Assembly (NCBI GenBank): GCA_963700105.1
Contig: CAVOWL010000004.1
Location: 806,001 to 870,000, forward strand
DNA: 64,000 nucleotides
Source: CAVUWL01 sp963700105
GTDB taxonomy: Bacteria > Actinomycetota > Thermoleophilia > Solirubrobacterales > 70-9
Direction of reading: 5' to 3'
The translations under genes were made by a program, and so were the position numbers. Shown piece by piece: positions 25,237-34,532 of this stretch. Every line of letters begins with the position of its first letter. The first letter of the stretch is position 1. A model generated the notes under the pieces. It made no database searches. It was given only the letters and a program-made list of their open reading frames with translations, and had not been told where the DNA came from.

Positions 25237-26796
25237 TTGAAACGGCCTCCAGAACGCGCCTCCTCAGATGAAGAGGCGACCGCCGAGTCATTCGCCGATC
25301 CAGAGATTGGCACCACCGGCCTCGGTGAGACGGTGGTGCGGGGAGTCGGGATGGCTGGGATCGGCTACGTCGCGGCCCAGCTGCTGACTCTCGGCTTCTA
25401 CCTTGTCCTTGCGCGCCTTTTGACGCCACACCAGTTCGGCCTCTTCACCGCCGGGTCGCTGCTGGTCACGATCGGCGCGCTGTTTACCGAGTCGGGGATG
25501 ATGGCGGCGCTAATCCACCGCGCCGACCGCCTTGAGGAGGCCGCCAGCACCGCCGTCTTGGCGGCGTTTGGCGGCGGCATCGCCTTCGGTCTGTTCGGAG
25601 TGGCCACGGCGCCCTTGGTCGGATATTTCTTTGGTAGCGCTGAAATCGGCGACATCGCCGCGGCGATGTCGGGGGTTCTCCTGATCCGCTCGCTGATCGT
25701 CGTCCCCGAGGCCCTGCTGCAGCGCCGCTTCTCCTTCTTGCGCAGGATGGTGATCCAGCCGGTCGGGGTGATCGCGCTCGGCGCCAGCGCGATCGTCGCC
25801 GCCTCCAATGGGCTCGGCGCCTGGTCGATGGTGATCGGCTACTACGCGGCGGCGATCATCGACGTCATTCTCTCCTGGGCCCTGGTCAAATGGCGCCCCA
25901 ACTTCCGCCTCGCCTCCTTTGCAATGTGGAGGGAGCTGGTCGGTTATGGCCGCCACGTGCTGGCCTCGCTGATCGTCCTGCGCCTCAGCGAAGGAGTGCC
26001 GGTGATTTTGCTCGGCCGCTTTGTCGGCTCCAACCCGCTCGGCCAGTACCGCTACGCCGAACGGATGTCGACCACCTCGCTCCTGGTCGTGATCCAAAGC
26101 GCCTCCTACGTCCTCTTCCCCGCCCTCGCTCGCATCACCGACAATCGCGAACGCTTTCGCGCCGCCTGCATGCGCGCCCTGCGTCTGATGTGCGCGGTGG
26201 CCTTCCCGCTGGGGTTGATCCTCGTTCCGCTCGGGGTTCCGATCGCGGTGATCGTCTTCGGCAGCGCCTGGAAGGACTCCGGTTACGCGACGATGGCGCT
26301 CGCCGGGGTGCCGGTCGGCGGGGCGCTCGTCGCCTTTGCAACCGAGGTGGTAAAGGCGGACGGCAAACCGGAGGTTCTGGTCAGGTTGCAGACGGTGATC
26401 CTGATCGTCAGCGCCGTTTCGATGGTGGCGCTCCTACCCCTGGGGCTGATCGGGATCGCGATCGGCACCTCATTGGGGAGCCTGGCGGGAGGGGCGTACT
26501 CGTTGCGAAAGGCCGCCAACCTGATCGAGCTCTCCTCGGTGCAACTGTTGCGCGGGGTCTGGCCGTCGGGTCTGGCCGCGGCGCTGATGGCCGCCGCCCT
26601 GGTCCCGATCCAGTTCATCTTGATCGATGCCAGCTCGCTCGGGACTATCGATGGCCTTGCCCTGATCGCCGGGGAGAGCATCGGCGCGGCGCTTTTGTAC
26701 CTGGGCCTCCTGCGCCTCTTCGCCCCCGCCACCGCGACCGATCTCAACTCCGTGCTCGGCGGTCTGGTCCGTCGAATCGCGGCCAGGGTTAGGTGA
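25237..26796 (+). CDS. Polysaccharide flippase (Wzx/MOP superfamily)
   Basis: The 519-residue protein has about fourteen membrane helices and the Wzx-type N-terminal pattern VRGVGMAGIGYVAAQLLTLG, ARLLTPHQFGLFTAG and MMAALIHR. It would flip lipid-linked repeat units to the outer face of the membrane for polymerisation. A TTG start at 25237 is used; it is 34 bases after the epimerase/deacetylase stop, and the two are likely co-transcribed. The last eight bases overlap the convergent glycosyltransferase gene. It resembles the PST family more than MviN because it lacks a lipid II-type gene context. Confidence 0.85.
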   Translation: MKRPPERASSDEEATAESFADPEIGTTGLGETVVRGVGMAGIGYVAAQLLTLGFYLVLARLLTPHQFGLFTAGSLLVTIGALFTESGMMAALIHRADRLEEAASTAVLAAFGGGIAFGLFGVATAPLVGYFFGSAEIGDIAAAMSGVLLIRSLIVVPEALLQRRFSFLRRMVIQPVGVIALGASAIVAASNGLGAWSMVIGYYAAAIIDVILSWALVKWRPNFRLASFAMWRELVGYGRHVLASLIVLRLSEGVPVILLGRFVGSNPLGQYRYAERMSTTSLLVVIQSASYVLFPALARITDNRERFRAACMRALRLMCAVAFPLGLILVPLGVPIAVIVFGSAWKDSGYATMALAGVPVGGALVAFATEVVKADGKPEVLVRLQTVILIVSAVSMVALLPLGLIGIAIGTSLGSLAGGAYSLRKAANLIELSSVQLLRGVWPSGLAAALMAAALVPIQFILIDASSLGTIDGLALIAGESIGAALLYLGLLRLFAPATATDLNSVLGGLVRRIAARVR

Positions 26797-27997
26797 CGCC
26801 GAGGAGCACGGCCTCCAGTCGCTCGACCTGGGCCTCACGCAGGTAGGCGGCGGCGAACTCTCGGCCGCGCTCGCCGAGCTCTCGACAAAGAACCGGATCA
26901 GCGGCGAGGCGGTGCAGGACCTCGATCAGGGCGTCGCGATCCTCGGAAGGGATCGCCAGCGCCGCATCTGCCGCCGCCGCCAAACGCTGGGACTCCCCGG
27001 CGGCCGCAAGGATGACCGGACGACCGATCGCGCAGCAATCAAACAACTTGGAGGGAACAAACTTCGCCAGCTCTGGCTGGGAACCGAGCGCCACCAGGTT
27101 CGCATCGGAGGCCCGCAGATAGCGGGCAGCCAGCTCGGGCTCGACCAGGCCACGAAAGACAACCGAACCGGGCGCCAGCGCGGCGGCCTGCTCTTCGAGG
27201 CGGGCCTTCATCGGACCGGCTCCGACCAACTGCAGCTGGAAGCGATCTCCGAGCGCCGCTGCCGCCGCCACCGCGGCGCCGAGCCCCTGTGCGATGCCGA
27301 GATTTCCAGCGTAGGTCCAGATGAAGCGATCCGAGCGCAGGCCCAGCTCGGCGCGATCGACCTCGACCTCGCCGGCGCGAAGCCATTTCCGGGTTGTGCC
27401 ATTGGGCACGATCGTGAGCTTTGATGGGTTCGCGAGCTTGGCCGCGATATCGGCTCGAAACGGCTCGGTGACGGTGACGATCGCCGCCGCGCTCCCGTAG
27501 AGCCGACGCTCAAGGCGCTCGAGCGCTGCGATGATTCGGGGGTTGCTGAGTTCACCGAGAGCCACCGCAGCCTCCGGCCAGGGGTCGCGCACGTCCATCA
27601 CCCACGGCACCCCGAAGCGCTTTGCCACCACCGCGGCGGCGGCGGCGGCGGGCAACGGCGGCGAGGAGACGAAGATGACGTCGGGCCGTTGCCCAGCGCA
27701 GCCGACCAGGGCCGCCATCAGGGTGTAGCTGCCATAAAGAAGCGCCCGCGAGCGTGTGGTCTTGACCGGCGAGGTCTTGACCCAGACGTAGCGAACGCCA
27801 AAGCCGTCGATCTCGCGGCGGATCACCGCCCGCCCGCGAAATCCATCGCGCACGATTCCCTCCGGGTGGTTGGGAACCTCGCAGATCACCTCAACTTGGT
27901 GCCCGCGCTCGGCCAGATGCTCGGCGATCGGGTGAAGTCGCGCCCGGGCCGCGGTTACCTCGGGCGTGAAGTACTGGCTGAGGATGAGGATCCGCAT
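26789..27997 (-). CDS. GT4-family glycosyltransferase (WbuB-like)
   Basis: The 402-residue protein starts MRILILSQYFTPEVTAARAR, a strong signature of the WbuB/L-fucosamine-transferase-like group, with HPIAEHLAERGHQVEVICEV next. The donor site includes RFIWTYAGNLGIAQGL, FQLQLVGAGPMKARLEEQA and NLVALGSQPELAKFVPSKLF. It would add an amino or deoxy sugar to the lipid-linked unit. It ends eight bases inside the convergent flippase gene and lies downstream of the lyase-domain gene on the same strand, with 62 bases between them. Confidence 0.85.
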   Translation of the reverse strand: MRILILSQYFTPEVTAARARLHPIAEHLAERGHQVEVICEVPNHPEGIVRDGFRGRAVIRREIDGFGVRYVWVKTSPVKTTRSRALLYGSYTLMAALVGCAGQRPDVIFVSSPPLPAAAAAAVVAKRFGVPWVMDVRDPWPEAAVALGELSNPRIIAALERLERRLYGSAAAIVTVTEPFRADIAAKLANPSKLTIVPNGTTRKWLRAGEVEVDRAELGLRSDRFIWTYAGNLGIAQGLGAAVAAAAALGDRFQLQLVGAGPMKARLEEQAAALAPGSVVFRGLVEPELAARYLRASDANLVALGSQPELAKFVPSKLFDCCAIGRPVILAAAGESQRLAAAADAALAIPSEDRDALIEVLHRLAADPVLCRELGERGREFAAAYLREAQVERLEAVLLGVT

Positions 27998-28059
27998 GAT
28001 CTAGGGCCGCCTGGCCACAGGCACGCCCTGCGGCGCGGAAGATCGGAGACTAGCTTTGC

Positions 28060-30147
28060 CTAGGGTCCGAGGACCTGCACGTTGTCGATCCCGATCGAGC
28101 AGCCGCTCGGCGCCGGACAGGATATCGAGGAATCGTGGTAGATCCCCATCCGCAGGTGGGATGGGATCGCCGCGCCGGCCGCGAGGCCGTCGGCGGCGTT
28201 GAAGGAGCCGGCAATCTCGGTCTGAAGCGTGGCGGCGTGGATCAGCGGGCTGCGCTCGCCGGGGTCGTTGAAATTGCCGTTGTCGTTTAGATCAGCGGAG
28301 ACTTGGATCCAGCCCTTTTCTGGGTCCTTTGAGTAGTAGACGTCAAAGGCAAAGCGGGTCCAGCGGTTGGCGGTGGCGGGGAATTCATAGATCGTGTTCC
28401 AGTCGTTGTCGATCACCCAGTGACCATCCCTAGCTTCCATCTCAAGCGCCGGACCGGTGCCATCATCGTGGGATGGCTGGGCCTGCTTCATCTGCATCAC
28501 CGTCTGCCAACTGTCGGTGTCCAAGGGGAAGTTGGAGGGAAGGCGCTCGGAGAAGTAGGTGACCCGATGCTGACCTTCGTGGTAGAAGGCGGTCGGTCCG
28601 CTTTGGCTGTTTTCGCCGAGCTCGCAGCGATTGCCGTAAAAGTCGTCGCCGTCCTCCACCGTGAGCTTTCGGTAGGCGTCATTTTCCTGTTCTTCCCCGT
28701 TCGCGCTCGGATGCGTGTCACCTCCGCTTGTTTCATAGGCATAGCGGGAGGCGCTCGCGCACTGGATGCTCCCCCAAAAAGGAAGGGGGTTTGATTCTTC
28801 CGCGGTGTCGGAGGCAATCAGCTGACAGCCGGGCATGGTCATCCCGATTGGACCGCTGGTCGAGCTTGCGCCGAGCGGACAGGCCGGTGGCGCGGTGGCA
28901 AAGCTGGCGGTGACCTTGGTTTCGGCGTTCATATCCAACTCGCATGTGGTCGAGGTGCCGCTGCAGCTCCCTCCCCAGCCGCTGAACTTCGAGCCCGCTT
29001 CAGGGGATGCGGTCAACGTCACATCCGTGTTGTCCGGATAGGCCTGGCTGCAGTCCGAAGGACAGGAGATCCCCGGCCCCCGCACGGTTCCTTCGCCACT
29101 GCCTGTGACCGATACCGTCAGCTGTCTTTCCGGCGGCGGCGGCGGATTTACCGGCGCGCTGGCTTCACCTTCAGCTTCTTCACTTGCCATTACCTGAATG
29201 TTGTCGAGGTCTATCGAGCAACCGCTCGGACGTGGACAGGAGATCGAGGGATCGTGGTCGATCCCGATCCGCAGCTCCGAGGGGATCGCCGCGCCGGCGG
29301 CGAGTTCGTCTTCGCCGTTGAAGGACCCGGCCGACTCCGTCGCAAGGGTCGCCGTCCGAATCACCGGGCTGCGCTCGCCGGGATCGTTGAAGTTGCCGTT
29401 GCCGTTCAGGTCGGCGGAGACCTGAAGCCAGCCCTTATCAGGGTTCTTTGAGTAGTAGACGTCAAAGGCAAAGCGGGTCCAGCGGTTCTTGCTTGCCGGG
29501 AAGGTCCAATCGACACCCCCGGGTGAGTCGATCCGCCAGGAATTATCGGAAGCTTCCATGTAGAGGACAGGAGCGCTCAAACCCGAGTGGGAGGGCTGCG
29601 TTTGCATCATCTCCATCACCGTCTGCCACTTTTCGGTTTCAAGCGGAAAGTTGGAGGGCAGTTTCAACGACAGGTAGGTGACCCGGTGCTGACCTTCGTG
29701 GTAGAAAACGGTCGGGCTTTCTTCCCGGTTAATCTGGCCCAATTCACAGCGCTCACCGGAGGATTCGTCGCCGTTATACAGGGTCAGCTGGCGGTAGGCT
29801 GGTTCTCCCCACTGCTTTTCCCCGAGCGCCGTTTCGGCGGGGTCATCGGCGCCGAGGATCCATTCCTGCTGAGTCGGACTGGCGCAATCGACGGACCCCC
29901 AAAACGAGAGTGGATCCGCAACCGAGCTGACGGCATTGGCGATCACTTCGCAACCCTTCAGCGTCATCCCGACCTCCACGGTCGGTTCGGTCGGATTCAG
30001 CGGACACGACGATGACGCGGCCCGAGCCGAGCTGTGTGAGCCGGCCGCAAGTGATGCGATCAGAAAGGTTGCCAAGAAGGCGAGCAGCAATCCGCCCCAG
30101 CAGTAGCTGGCGCCAGAGCGACCACGATTTTTTGACCCCTGCCCCAT
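28060..30147 (-). CDS. Secreted protein with two heparin-lyase-I-like domains and an InlB-type repeat between them
   Basis: The 695-residue product has an N-terminal signal or anchor helix (LLLAFLATFLIASLAAG). Two homologous domains follow (about 47-330 and 420-695), each with VFYHEGQHRVTYLS or AFYHEGQHRVTYFS, WQTVM, NRWTRFAFDVYYSK and GNFNDPGERSP. They resemble the polysaccharide lyase family that includes heparin lyase I (PF14099-like). Between them is a bacterial repeat domain (VTVSGSGEGTVRGPG-like pattern: SVTGSGEGTVRGPGISCPSD, then FSGWGGSCSGTSTTCELDM). Each lyase-like domain has four conserved cysteines. The probable role is cutting or binding an acidic polysaccharide outside the cell. 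Lyase activity is inferred from family resemblance; catalytic residues are not assigned. Confidence 0.7.
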   Translation of the reverse strand: MGQGSKNRGRSGASYCWGGLLLAFLATFLIASLAAGSHSSARAASSSCPLNPTEPTVEVGMTLKGCEVIANAVSSVADPLSFWGSVDCASPTQQEWILGADDPAETALGEKQWGEPAYRQLTLYNGDESSGERCELGQINREESPTVFYHEGQHRVTYLSLKLPSNFPLETEKWQTVMEMMQTQPSHSGLSAPVLYMEASDNSWRIDSPGGVDWTFPASKNRWTRFAFDVYYSKNPDKGWLQVSADLNGNGNFNDPGERSPVIRTATLATESAGSFNGEDELAAGAAIPSELRIGIDHDPSISCPRPSGCSIDLDNIQVMASEEAEGEASAPVNPPPPPERQLTVSVTGSGEGTVRGPGISCPSDCSQAYPDNTDVTLTASPEAGSKFSGWGGSCSGTSTTCELDMNAETKVTASFATAPPACPLGASSTSGPIGMTMPGCQLIASDTAEESNPLPFWGSIQCASASRYAYETSGGDTHPSANGEEQENDAYRKLTVEDGDDFYGNRCELGENSQSGPTAFYHEGQHRVTYFSERLPSNFPLDTDSWQTVMQMKQAQPSHDDGTGPALEMEARDGHWVIDNDWNTIYEFPATANRWTRFAFDVYYSKDPEKGWIQVSADLNDNGNFNDPGERSPLIHAATLQTEIAGSFNAADGLAAGAAIPSHLRMGIYHDSSISCPAPSGCSIGIDNVQVLGP

Positions 30148-30166
30148 CTTGATGCTAGCTATCCCT

Positions 30167-30184
30167 CAGGGTTACATAACCCTG
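30167..30184. promoter_or_regulatory. Perfect palindrome upstream of the double lyase gene
   Basis: CAGGGTTACATAACCCTG is a perfect 18-base palindrome-type repeat (arms CAGGGTTA and TAACCCTG around CA), 20 bases upstream of the start codon at 30147. CCT and GAGG flank it and extend the symmetry imperfectly. It is a good candidate for an operator. I did not find the same sequence upstream of the paralogous genes. Confidence 0.45.
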
Positions 30185-30339
30185 GAGGCTGCATCTTACA
30201 TATCCCGCTCTGGGGGGCTTTAAACCTCAGGACAAGTTCGGGGCCCTCGCCAGCCCGTCTTCCTTCCAGCCTCCTGACGTGAGGTCGCCGATGCTTGGAT
30301 TTCCAGCGATTTTAGCCTCGCGCAGATGGCGGGGCTAGG

Positions 30340-32703
30340 CTAGCGAAGCGCCTCTATCCAGTCGAGACGCCGCCCGCAAAGAGTGCGGGCCCGCGCGGCT
30401 GGGACATAGGTGACGCGGGGTGGGACCCCGTCCGCGCTGAGCACGAGCGGGCCGATAGGCGCCGGCGGTCCGGCGCTTCCCGGGCCTAGGTCCTGCCCCC
30501 CGTATTCGAGGCTGAGCGTGTGGACTCCGGCGGCAATGGTCGGCCTGCCGAAGTAAAGGAACTGCCCCGCCGTGTTGAGCTGGCCGCCGACGGATCCCAC
30601 TGCCAAGCCGTCCACTCCGAGCACGAGGCTGTTGCGGGTGGAGCCTTCCAGATACACGCTGTATCGACCGCTGCGCGGGATTTTCACCGAGACCGAAGCG
30701 ACGCCCGCACCGCCAGGGATCAGATCGGGGGCGCCCGGCTCAGCCGGCACCCACTCGGCCGGGTGTGTGGCGCCCGTAAGCGGGATGACGATCGTCGGCG
30801 GGCGCTCCACGGTGGCGAGCTCGCCACCGTGGCCAGCAAGCCGGGCCATCCGCAGAACCTCCCCGCAGCTCGGCACCGCAGCCGGTTCGAGGCGGCTCCC
30901 GAGCGACAGGTGTTCGAGAATTACGCCGGGATCAAGCCCTGGTGGCCGTTGCCAAACCTCGTAGTAGCGTCCCGCCCAGATCAGCGAGTAGACCGAGGGA
31001 GGGCGACTCTGAGCCGGGTTGCGACGCAGGACCAACGTCCTGTAGGTGAGCAGGGCTCCTAGGGAGATCGAGTCGGTGTCGGTCCAGCCGCCCTTGGCGA
31101 CTTCGCCGCCGTTGCGCAGAGGTATGCGCCGGTAGCGGAGTTCCGAAACCCCTTCGGGTTCGGCATCTCGCAGGAAATGCCTCACCCCGTATGGCTGGTA
31201 TTCGGTCATCAGAGTGGGACCTTGTCCGGCGATCCGGTGGCCGATACTTTCCAGCTCGGCCATCTGGCCATAGGGGGCGAGGTTGACGTCTCGGTAGCCG
31301 AGGACGTTGGACCAAAGGACTCCCGCCAGGATCGCTCCAAACACCGTCAGCCCCAGTATCCGCTCGACCCGCAGCGCGAACGCTGCCGCCCCGGCCAGCG
31401 CCAGCGCCAAGACGGAGGGACTGCCCGAGGCGAGCGCCTTCGCACCCACCCAGGGGGAGGAGTAGACCAGCACCGCCAGGCACCCCAACCCGGTCACGCC
31501 GACGTAGAGGAGGAGATCCCACGCCCGCCTGCGGAGGGCCGCGCCAAGTCCGAACAGCGCCGCCGCGGCGGCCAGCGCGATCAACATGTAGGTGACGTCT
31601 ATCTGGGTGGGATTGATACGAAAGTCGCCGCTCGGCCAGACTCCGAAGTACTGCAGGGGGCTGAGCGGCTTGATCAGATTGCCGAGTTCCGAGGCGCTGG
31701 TCAGGGCACCCTGGGTCGGTGAGAACACCCCGGCCGCGAGAAAGATGGGAACGCCCAGGGCCAAAAGTACGGCGGCCAGGGGCCACGCTCGTGCCAGCAT
31801 CGCCGCCAACCCGCGAAGGCGCCAGAGTGAGAAGGCCACGGCGAGCAGCAGCGGCAGAATCCAGATCGCCGCGCCGGCGCCGGCGATCCCGAGGAGCGCG
31901 GCGGCGGCGACCGCCGCTGGCAAGACTCCCCGCCAGCCGGTTTCGGGGTCGATCGCCAGCCTGGCAAGCGCTGCCAGCGTCGCCAAAGACAGGGCGACGG
32001 CCACCTCCTTGACTCCTCCCCAAAGGCTGTAGCCGAACAGCAGGGCGGACTGGGCAGCGCCGAATGCGACCAGCGCCGCGAGCCGGCGCGAAGTGACCAA
32101 GGGACGGGAAATCTGCGCCAGGCACAGCGCGAGTAGACCGGCCATCAGGGCCATATAAGGCTGCACCAGCCAGGCGACGTCATCACCGCTCAGCTGCGTG
32201 CCTACGCCGAGCGGCAAGAACGCGCCGACCGGGTAGCCGCCGGGCAGGTTGACCGATAGCGTCCTCTCATAGCTGGACGGGGCCAACCCGGAGAGGCTTC
32301 GCCCGTGCTGCATTAGTTGGTCGACGAACGCCATCCAGGTCGCGGTGTCATCAAGCTTGATATAGCCGGCGAAGGTCGGGTCACCCGACAGCGCCACCGG
32401 CGCCGCATAGATCCCGAAAACCCCGACCGCCACAGCGGCGGCCCAGCGGTCGACGCGCCTCCCCGCCCACGGAAAAGAGAGGCCGAATCCAGCCGCCGCT
32501 AAAGCTGTGACCAGCGGCGTCGCCCATGACGCCGTGGCGGCGGCGGCGGTCGCGAACTCAGCGGCGACGACAACAACGGCGAACCCAGCGGGGATCAGCA
32601 GCAGGCCCGGGAGGCGGCGGCCCACGGCGACCTCCAGCCCCAGCCCACAGCCGAGACAGATCGCGGCCAAAACGGCGGGGAATATGACCCAGGCTACGAG
32701 CAA
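30340..32703 (-). CDS. Large multi-spanning membrane protein with C-terminal jelly-roll domain (GT-C-like)
   Basis: The 787-residue protein has about twelve to thirteen membrane helices over residues 1-470, then an outside part of about 310 residues. A loop early in the protein holds an acidic motif (YIKLDDTATWMAFVDQL), typical of the catalytic loop in GT-C glycosyltransferases. The C terminus has a beta-sandwich-like pattern (ASVSVKIPRSGRYSVYLEG, NSLVLGVDGLAVGSVGG, GVHTLSLEYGG), possibly carbohydrate-binding. It may transfer sugars from a lipid donor to an extracellular acceptor. The gene at 32746 lies 42 bases upstream on the same strand. No specific subfamily is recognised. Confidence 0.65.
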   Translation of the reverse strand: MLVAWVIFPAVLAAICLGCGLGLEVAVGRRLPGLLLIPAGFAVVVVAAEFATAAAATASWATPLVTALAAAGFGLSFPWAGRRVDRWAAAVAVGVFGIYAAPVALSGDPTFAGYIKLDDTATWMAFVDQLMQHGRSLSGLAPSSYERTLSVNLPGGYPVGAFLPLGVGTQLSGDDVAWLVQPYMALMAGLLALCLAQISRPLVTSRRLAALVAFGAAQSALLFGYSLWGGVKEVAVALSLATLAALARLAIDPETGWRGVLPAAVAAAALLGIAGAGAAIWILPLLLAVAFSLWRLRGLAAMLARAWPLAAVLLALGVPIFLAAGVFSPTQGALTSASELGNLIKPLSPLQYFGVWPSGDFRINPTQIDVTYMLIALAAAAALFGLGAALRRRAWDLLLYVGVTGLGCLAVLVYSSPWVGAKALASGSPSVLALALAGAAAFALRVERILGLTVFGAILAGVLWSNVLGYRDVNLAPYGQMAELESIGHRIAGQGPTLMTEYQPYGVRHFLRDAEPEGVSELRYRRIPLRNGGEVAKGGWTDTDSISLGALLTYRTLVLRRNPAQSRPPSVYSLIWAGRYYEVWQRPPGLDPGVILEHLSLGSRLEPAAVPSCGEVLRMARLAGHGGELATVERPPTIVIPLTGATHPAEWVPAEPGAPDLIPGGAGVASVSVKIPRSGRYSVYLEGSTRNSLVLGVDGLAVGSVGGQLNTAGQFLYFGRPTIAAGVHTLSLEYGGQDLGPGSAGPPAPIGPLVLSADGVPPRVTYVPAARARTLCGRRLDWIEALR

Positions 32704-32745
32704 GGTTTCGTGAGAGGAGGGCCGCCCGGGGCGGGAGCGAGGCGG

Positions 32746-33300
32746 TTAGCCGACCGGGACGACCCCACCCGAGAGGACCAAGTCCAGGGCCCGCTTCGGC
32801 GAGGGGTCGAACACCTCCACCTGGGAGCTCGAGCCGGGGTAGGCAAAATACACGCTGGTGGGGTCCCCAGGCCTGACCAGGGCGAGGCCGCCGCCGGGGA
32901 TGTGACGAAGCGGCGTGCTGGATTGCCTAGCAGCTCGCCGCAGGGCCGCCTGGGCGTCGGGTACCGGGTAGGTGCCGACCGTCAGAAACAGCGGCCGCGG
33001 ATCGCCCGCTGGGGCTCCGCCGGTCAGGTACCGAACGTAGACCCTACCGTCGGCGTCGTGGGTCAGCTCGAGGCGAGCGCCAGGTTCGGGGCCGGCCCAG
33101 TAGATCGGCTGGCCAAGTTGGCCCGACAGGGAGCGCAGTTCGCCGACGCCGACGATCTGCGGGGTCGCCCCGGCCGTCGCCCGGTGCTCGCCGCCACCTT
33201 TCAGCAAGAGCCAGACGAGCACTGCGACGATTACCGCGGCAACCACCACGCCCAGCCGACGGCGCCGCCCGGTGCGGATTTCTTCACCGGGCGCGATCAC
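32746..33300 (-). CDS. Membrane-anchored protein of unknown function
   Basis: The 184-residue product has a short cytoplasmic start with a basic run (RTGRRRR), one membrane helix (LGVVVAAVIVAVLVWLLL) and an outside domain of about 140 residues with alternating strands (RLELTHDADGRVYVRYLTGG, then PLFLTVGTYPVPDAQAALR). This is the layout of small anchored accessory proteins. It is 42 bases upstream of the large membrane glycosyltransferase-like gene on the same strand, so they probably work together. I do not recognise the family. Confidence 0.6.
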   Translation of the reverse strand: MIAPGEEIRTGRRRRLGVVVAAVIVAVLVWLLLKGGGEHRATAGATPQIVGVGELRSLSGQLGQPIYWAGPEPGARLELTHDADGRVYVRYLTGGAPAGDPRPLFLTVGTYPVPDAQAALRRAARQSSTPLRHIPGGGLALVRPGDPTSVYFAYPGSSSQVEVFDPSPKRALDLVLSGGVVPVG

Positions 33301-33342
33301 ATCGTCTTATCGTCACGAATCGTTTCGCCGCGGTGGATGTGT

Positions 33343-34422
33343 CTACGGGTTGGAGCAGATCGCGTAGGCCGTGATCGTCGTCGCCCCAGCGGTTTTGACT
33401 TTGGCGGTCCAGGATTCATTTGTAGTGGCGTGATCCACTGTCACTGCCACGACTTCCCCGACTTCGTAGCCTGTCAGTTCGTAGCCACCACCGAGCACCC
33501 GATTGCCCGTGGTGAGGCAACTGGCCGTGGATGATGTCCCAGGAGTGCCCGTGACCCGTTCGTACCCAGCGAAGCTGCCTGTCGGTCCGGTAGAACCTGT
33601 CGCTCCGGTAGAACCTGTCGCTCCGGTAGAACCTGTCGCTCCGGTAGAACCTGTCGTGCCTTTAGCACCGCTCGTCCCGGCCGTGCCGGTCGCCCCCGTC
33701 GCCCCGGCTATGCCAGTCACGCCGGTTGCGCCGGTTGCGCCAATAGGACCTTTGGGGCCTATCGGACCTTCAGCGCCGGTCACGCCAATAGGACCACCGG
33801 GGCCTGTCGGACCTTCAGCTCCGGTTGCGCCCGTCGCCCCGGTCACGCCGGTCACGCCAATGGGACCTTGAGGGCCCGTCGGACCTTCAGCTCCGGTTGC
33901 GCCCGTCGCCCCGGTCACGCCAATTGGACCTTCTGGGCCCGTCGGACCTTCAGCTCCGGTTACGCCCGTTGCCCCGGTCACTCCGGTATTCGGGCCGGTC
34001 GCCCCAGTCGCCCCAGTTGCTCCGTTTGCGCCAGTCGCTCCGCTCCCCCCGGTCGCTCCGTTTGCGCCGGTCGCTCCGATTGCGCCAGTCGCTCCGCTCC
34101 CCCCGGTCGCTCCTTTCGCGCCATTCGCCCCGGTCGCTCCATTCGCCCCGGTCGCTCCCGCGGCACCGCTGAGACCTACGGGACCCTGGGGGCCTGCGGG
34201 CCCCTGGACTTCCCAGCTCAAGGATCGCTCGCTGCGAGCGCACTTGGTACCCGCGGGCACCACCCTGGCGGAACCCTTGGGCCTGCCTCCGACTCGATGT
34301 TTCTGGATACAGGCATGGATCGTTTCCGCTTGAGCAAGATCGACGTTCGCCGCGAGCATCGCCGTCGCCGCAATCGCAATCAGCGCGGCTACTGTCAGTC
34401 GCCGCCGAGAGATGATCTGCAC
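33343..34422 (-). CDS. Secreted collagen-like (Gly-X-Y) repeat protein
   Basis: A signal peptide (LTVAALIAIAATAMLA) is followed by a short Cys-containing head (HACIQKHRVGG). Next come about 190 residues of nearly unbroken Gly-X-Y triplets starting at GPAGPQGPVG, rich in GAT, GPT and GVT units, then a C-terminal domain of about 80 residues with two cysteines (VLGGGYELTGYEVGEV, ITAYAICSNP). GTG 34422 was chosen because GGAGGGG lies six bases upstream. An earlier ATG at 34437 is possible. Thr in the Y position is common in bacterial collagens and may be glycosylated. The protein probably forms a rod-like surface fibre. One interruption (GPNTGVTG) breaks the register near the middle. Confidence 0.8.
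   Translation of the reverse strand: MQIISRRRLTVAALIAIAATAMLAANVDLAQAETIHACIQKHRVGGRPKGSARVVPAGTKCARSERSLSWEVQGPAGPQGPVGLSGAAGATGANGATGANGAKGATGGSGATGAIGATGANGATGGSGATGANGATGATGATGPNTGVTGATGVTGAEGPTGPEGPIGVTGATGATGAEGPTGPQGPIGVTGVTGATGATGAEGPTGPGGPIGVTGAEGPIGPKGPIGATGATGVTGIAGATGATGTAGTSGAKGTTGSTGATGSTGATGSTGATGSTGPTGSFAGYERVTGTPGTSSTASCLTTGNRVLGGGYELTGYEVGEVVAVTVDHATTNESWTAKVKTAGATTITAYAICSNP
33579..33650. repeat. 18-base tandem repeat inside the collagen-like gene
   Basis: A unit of 18 bases (CCTGTCGCTCCGGTAGAA) occurs four times in a row; the first copy differs by one base. It encodes the Gly-X-Y pairs GSTGAT on the minus strand. Such identical copies can change number by slippage, altering rod length. 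Confidence 0.75.
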
Positions 34423-34532
34423 CTTGGTCCCCTCCATCCTGGCTGTCATAGAACCGCAGACCATACATCCGTCCACGGCGAAAACATGAACCGAGGCCGT
34501 CGTCAAGGCCCTGGCCTCGGGTGAAATCCAAA

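Noticed and set aside
33579..33650. Regular 18-base repeat that could look like a CRISPR array
   Set aside because: Units are directly adjacent without spacers and lie inside a coding frame. No cas genes are present.
33503..33871. Plus-strand frame rich in Pro-Val-Ala-Pro opposite the collagen-like gene
   Set aside because: It is the antisense reading of Gly-X-Y repeats. The minus frame has a signal peptide, ribosome binding site and folded C-terminal domain.
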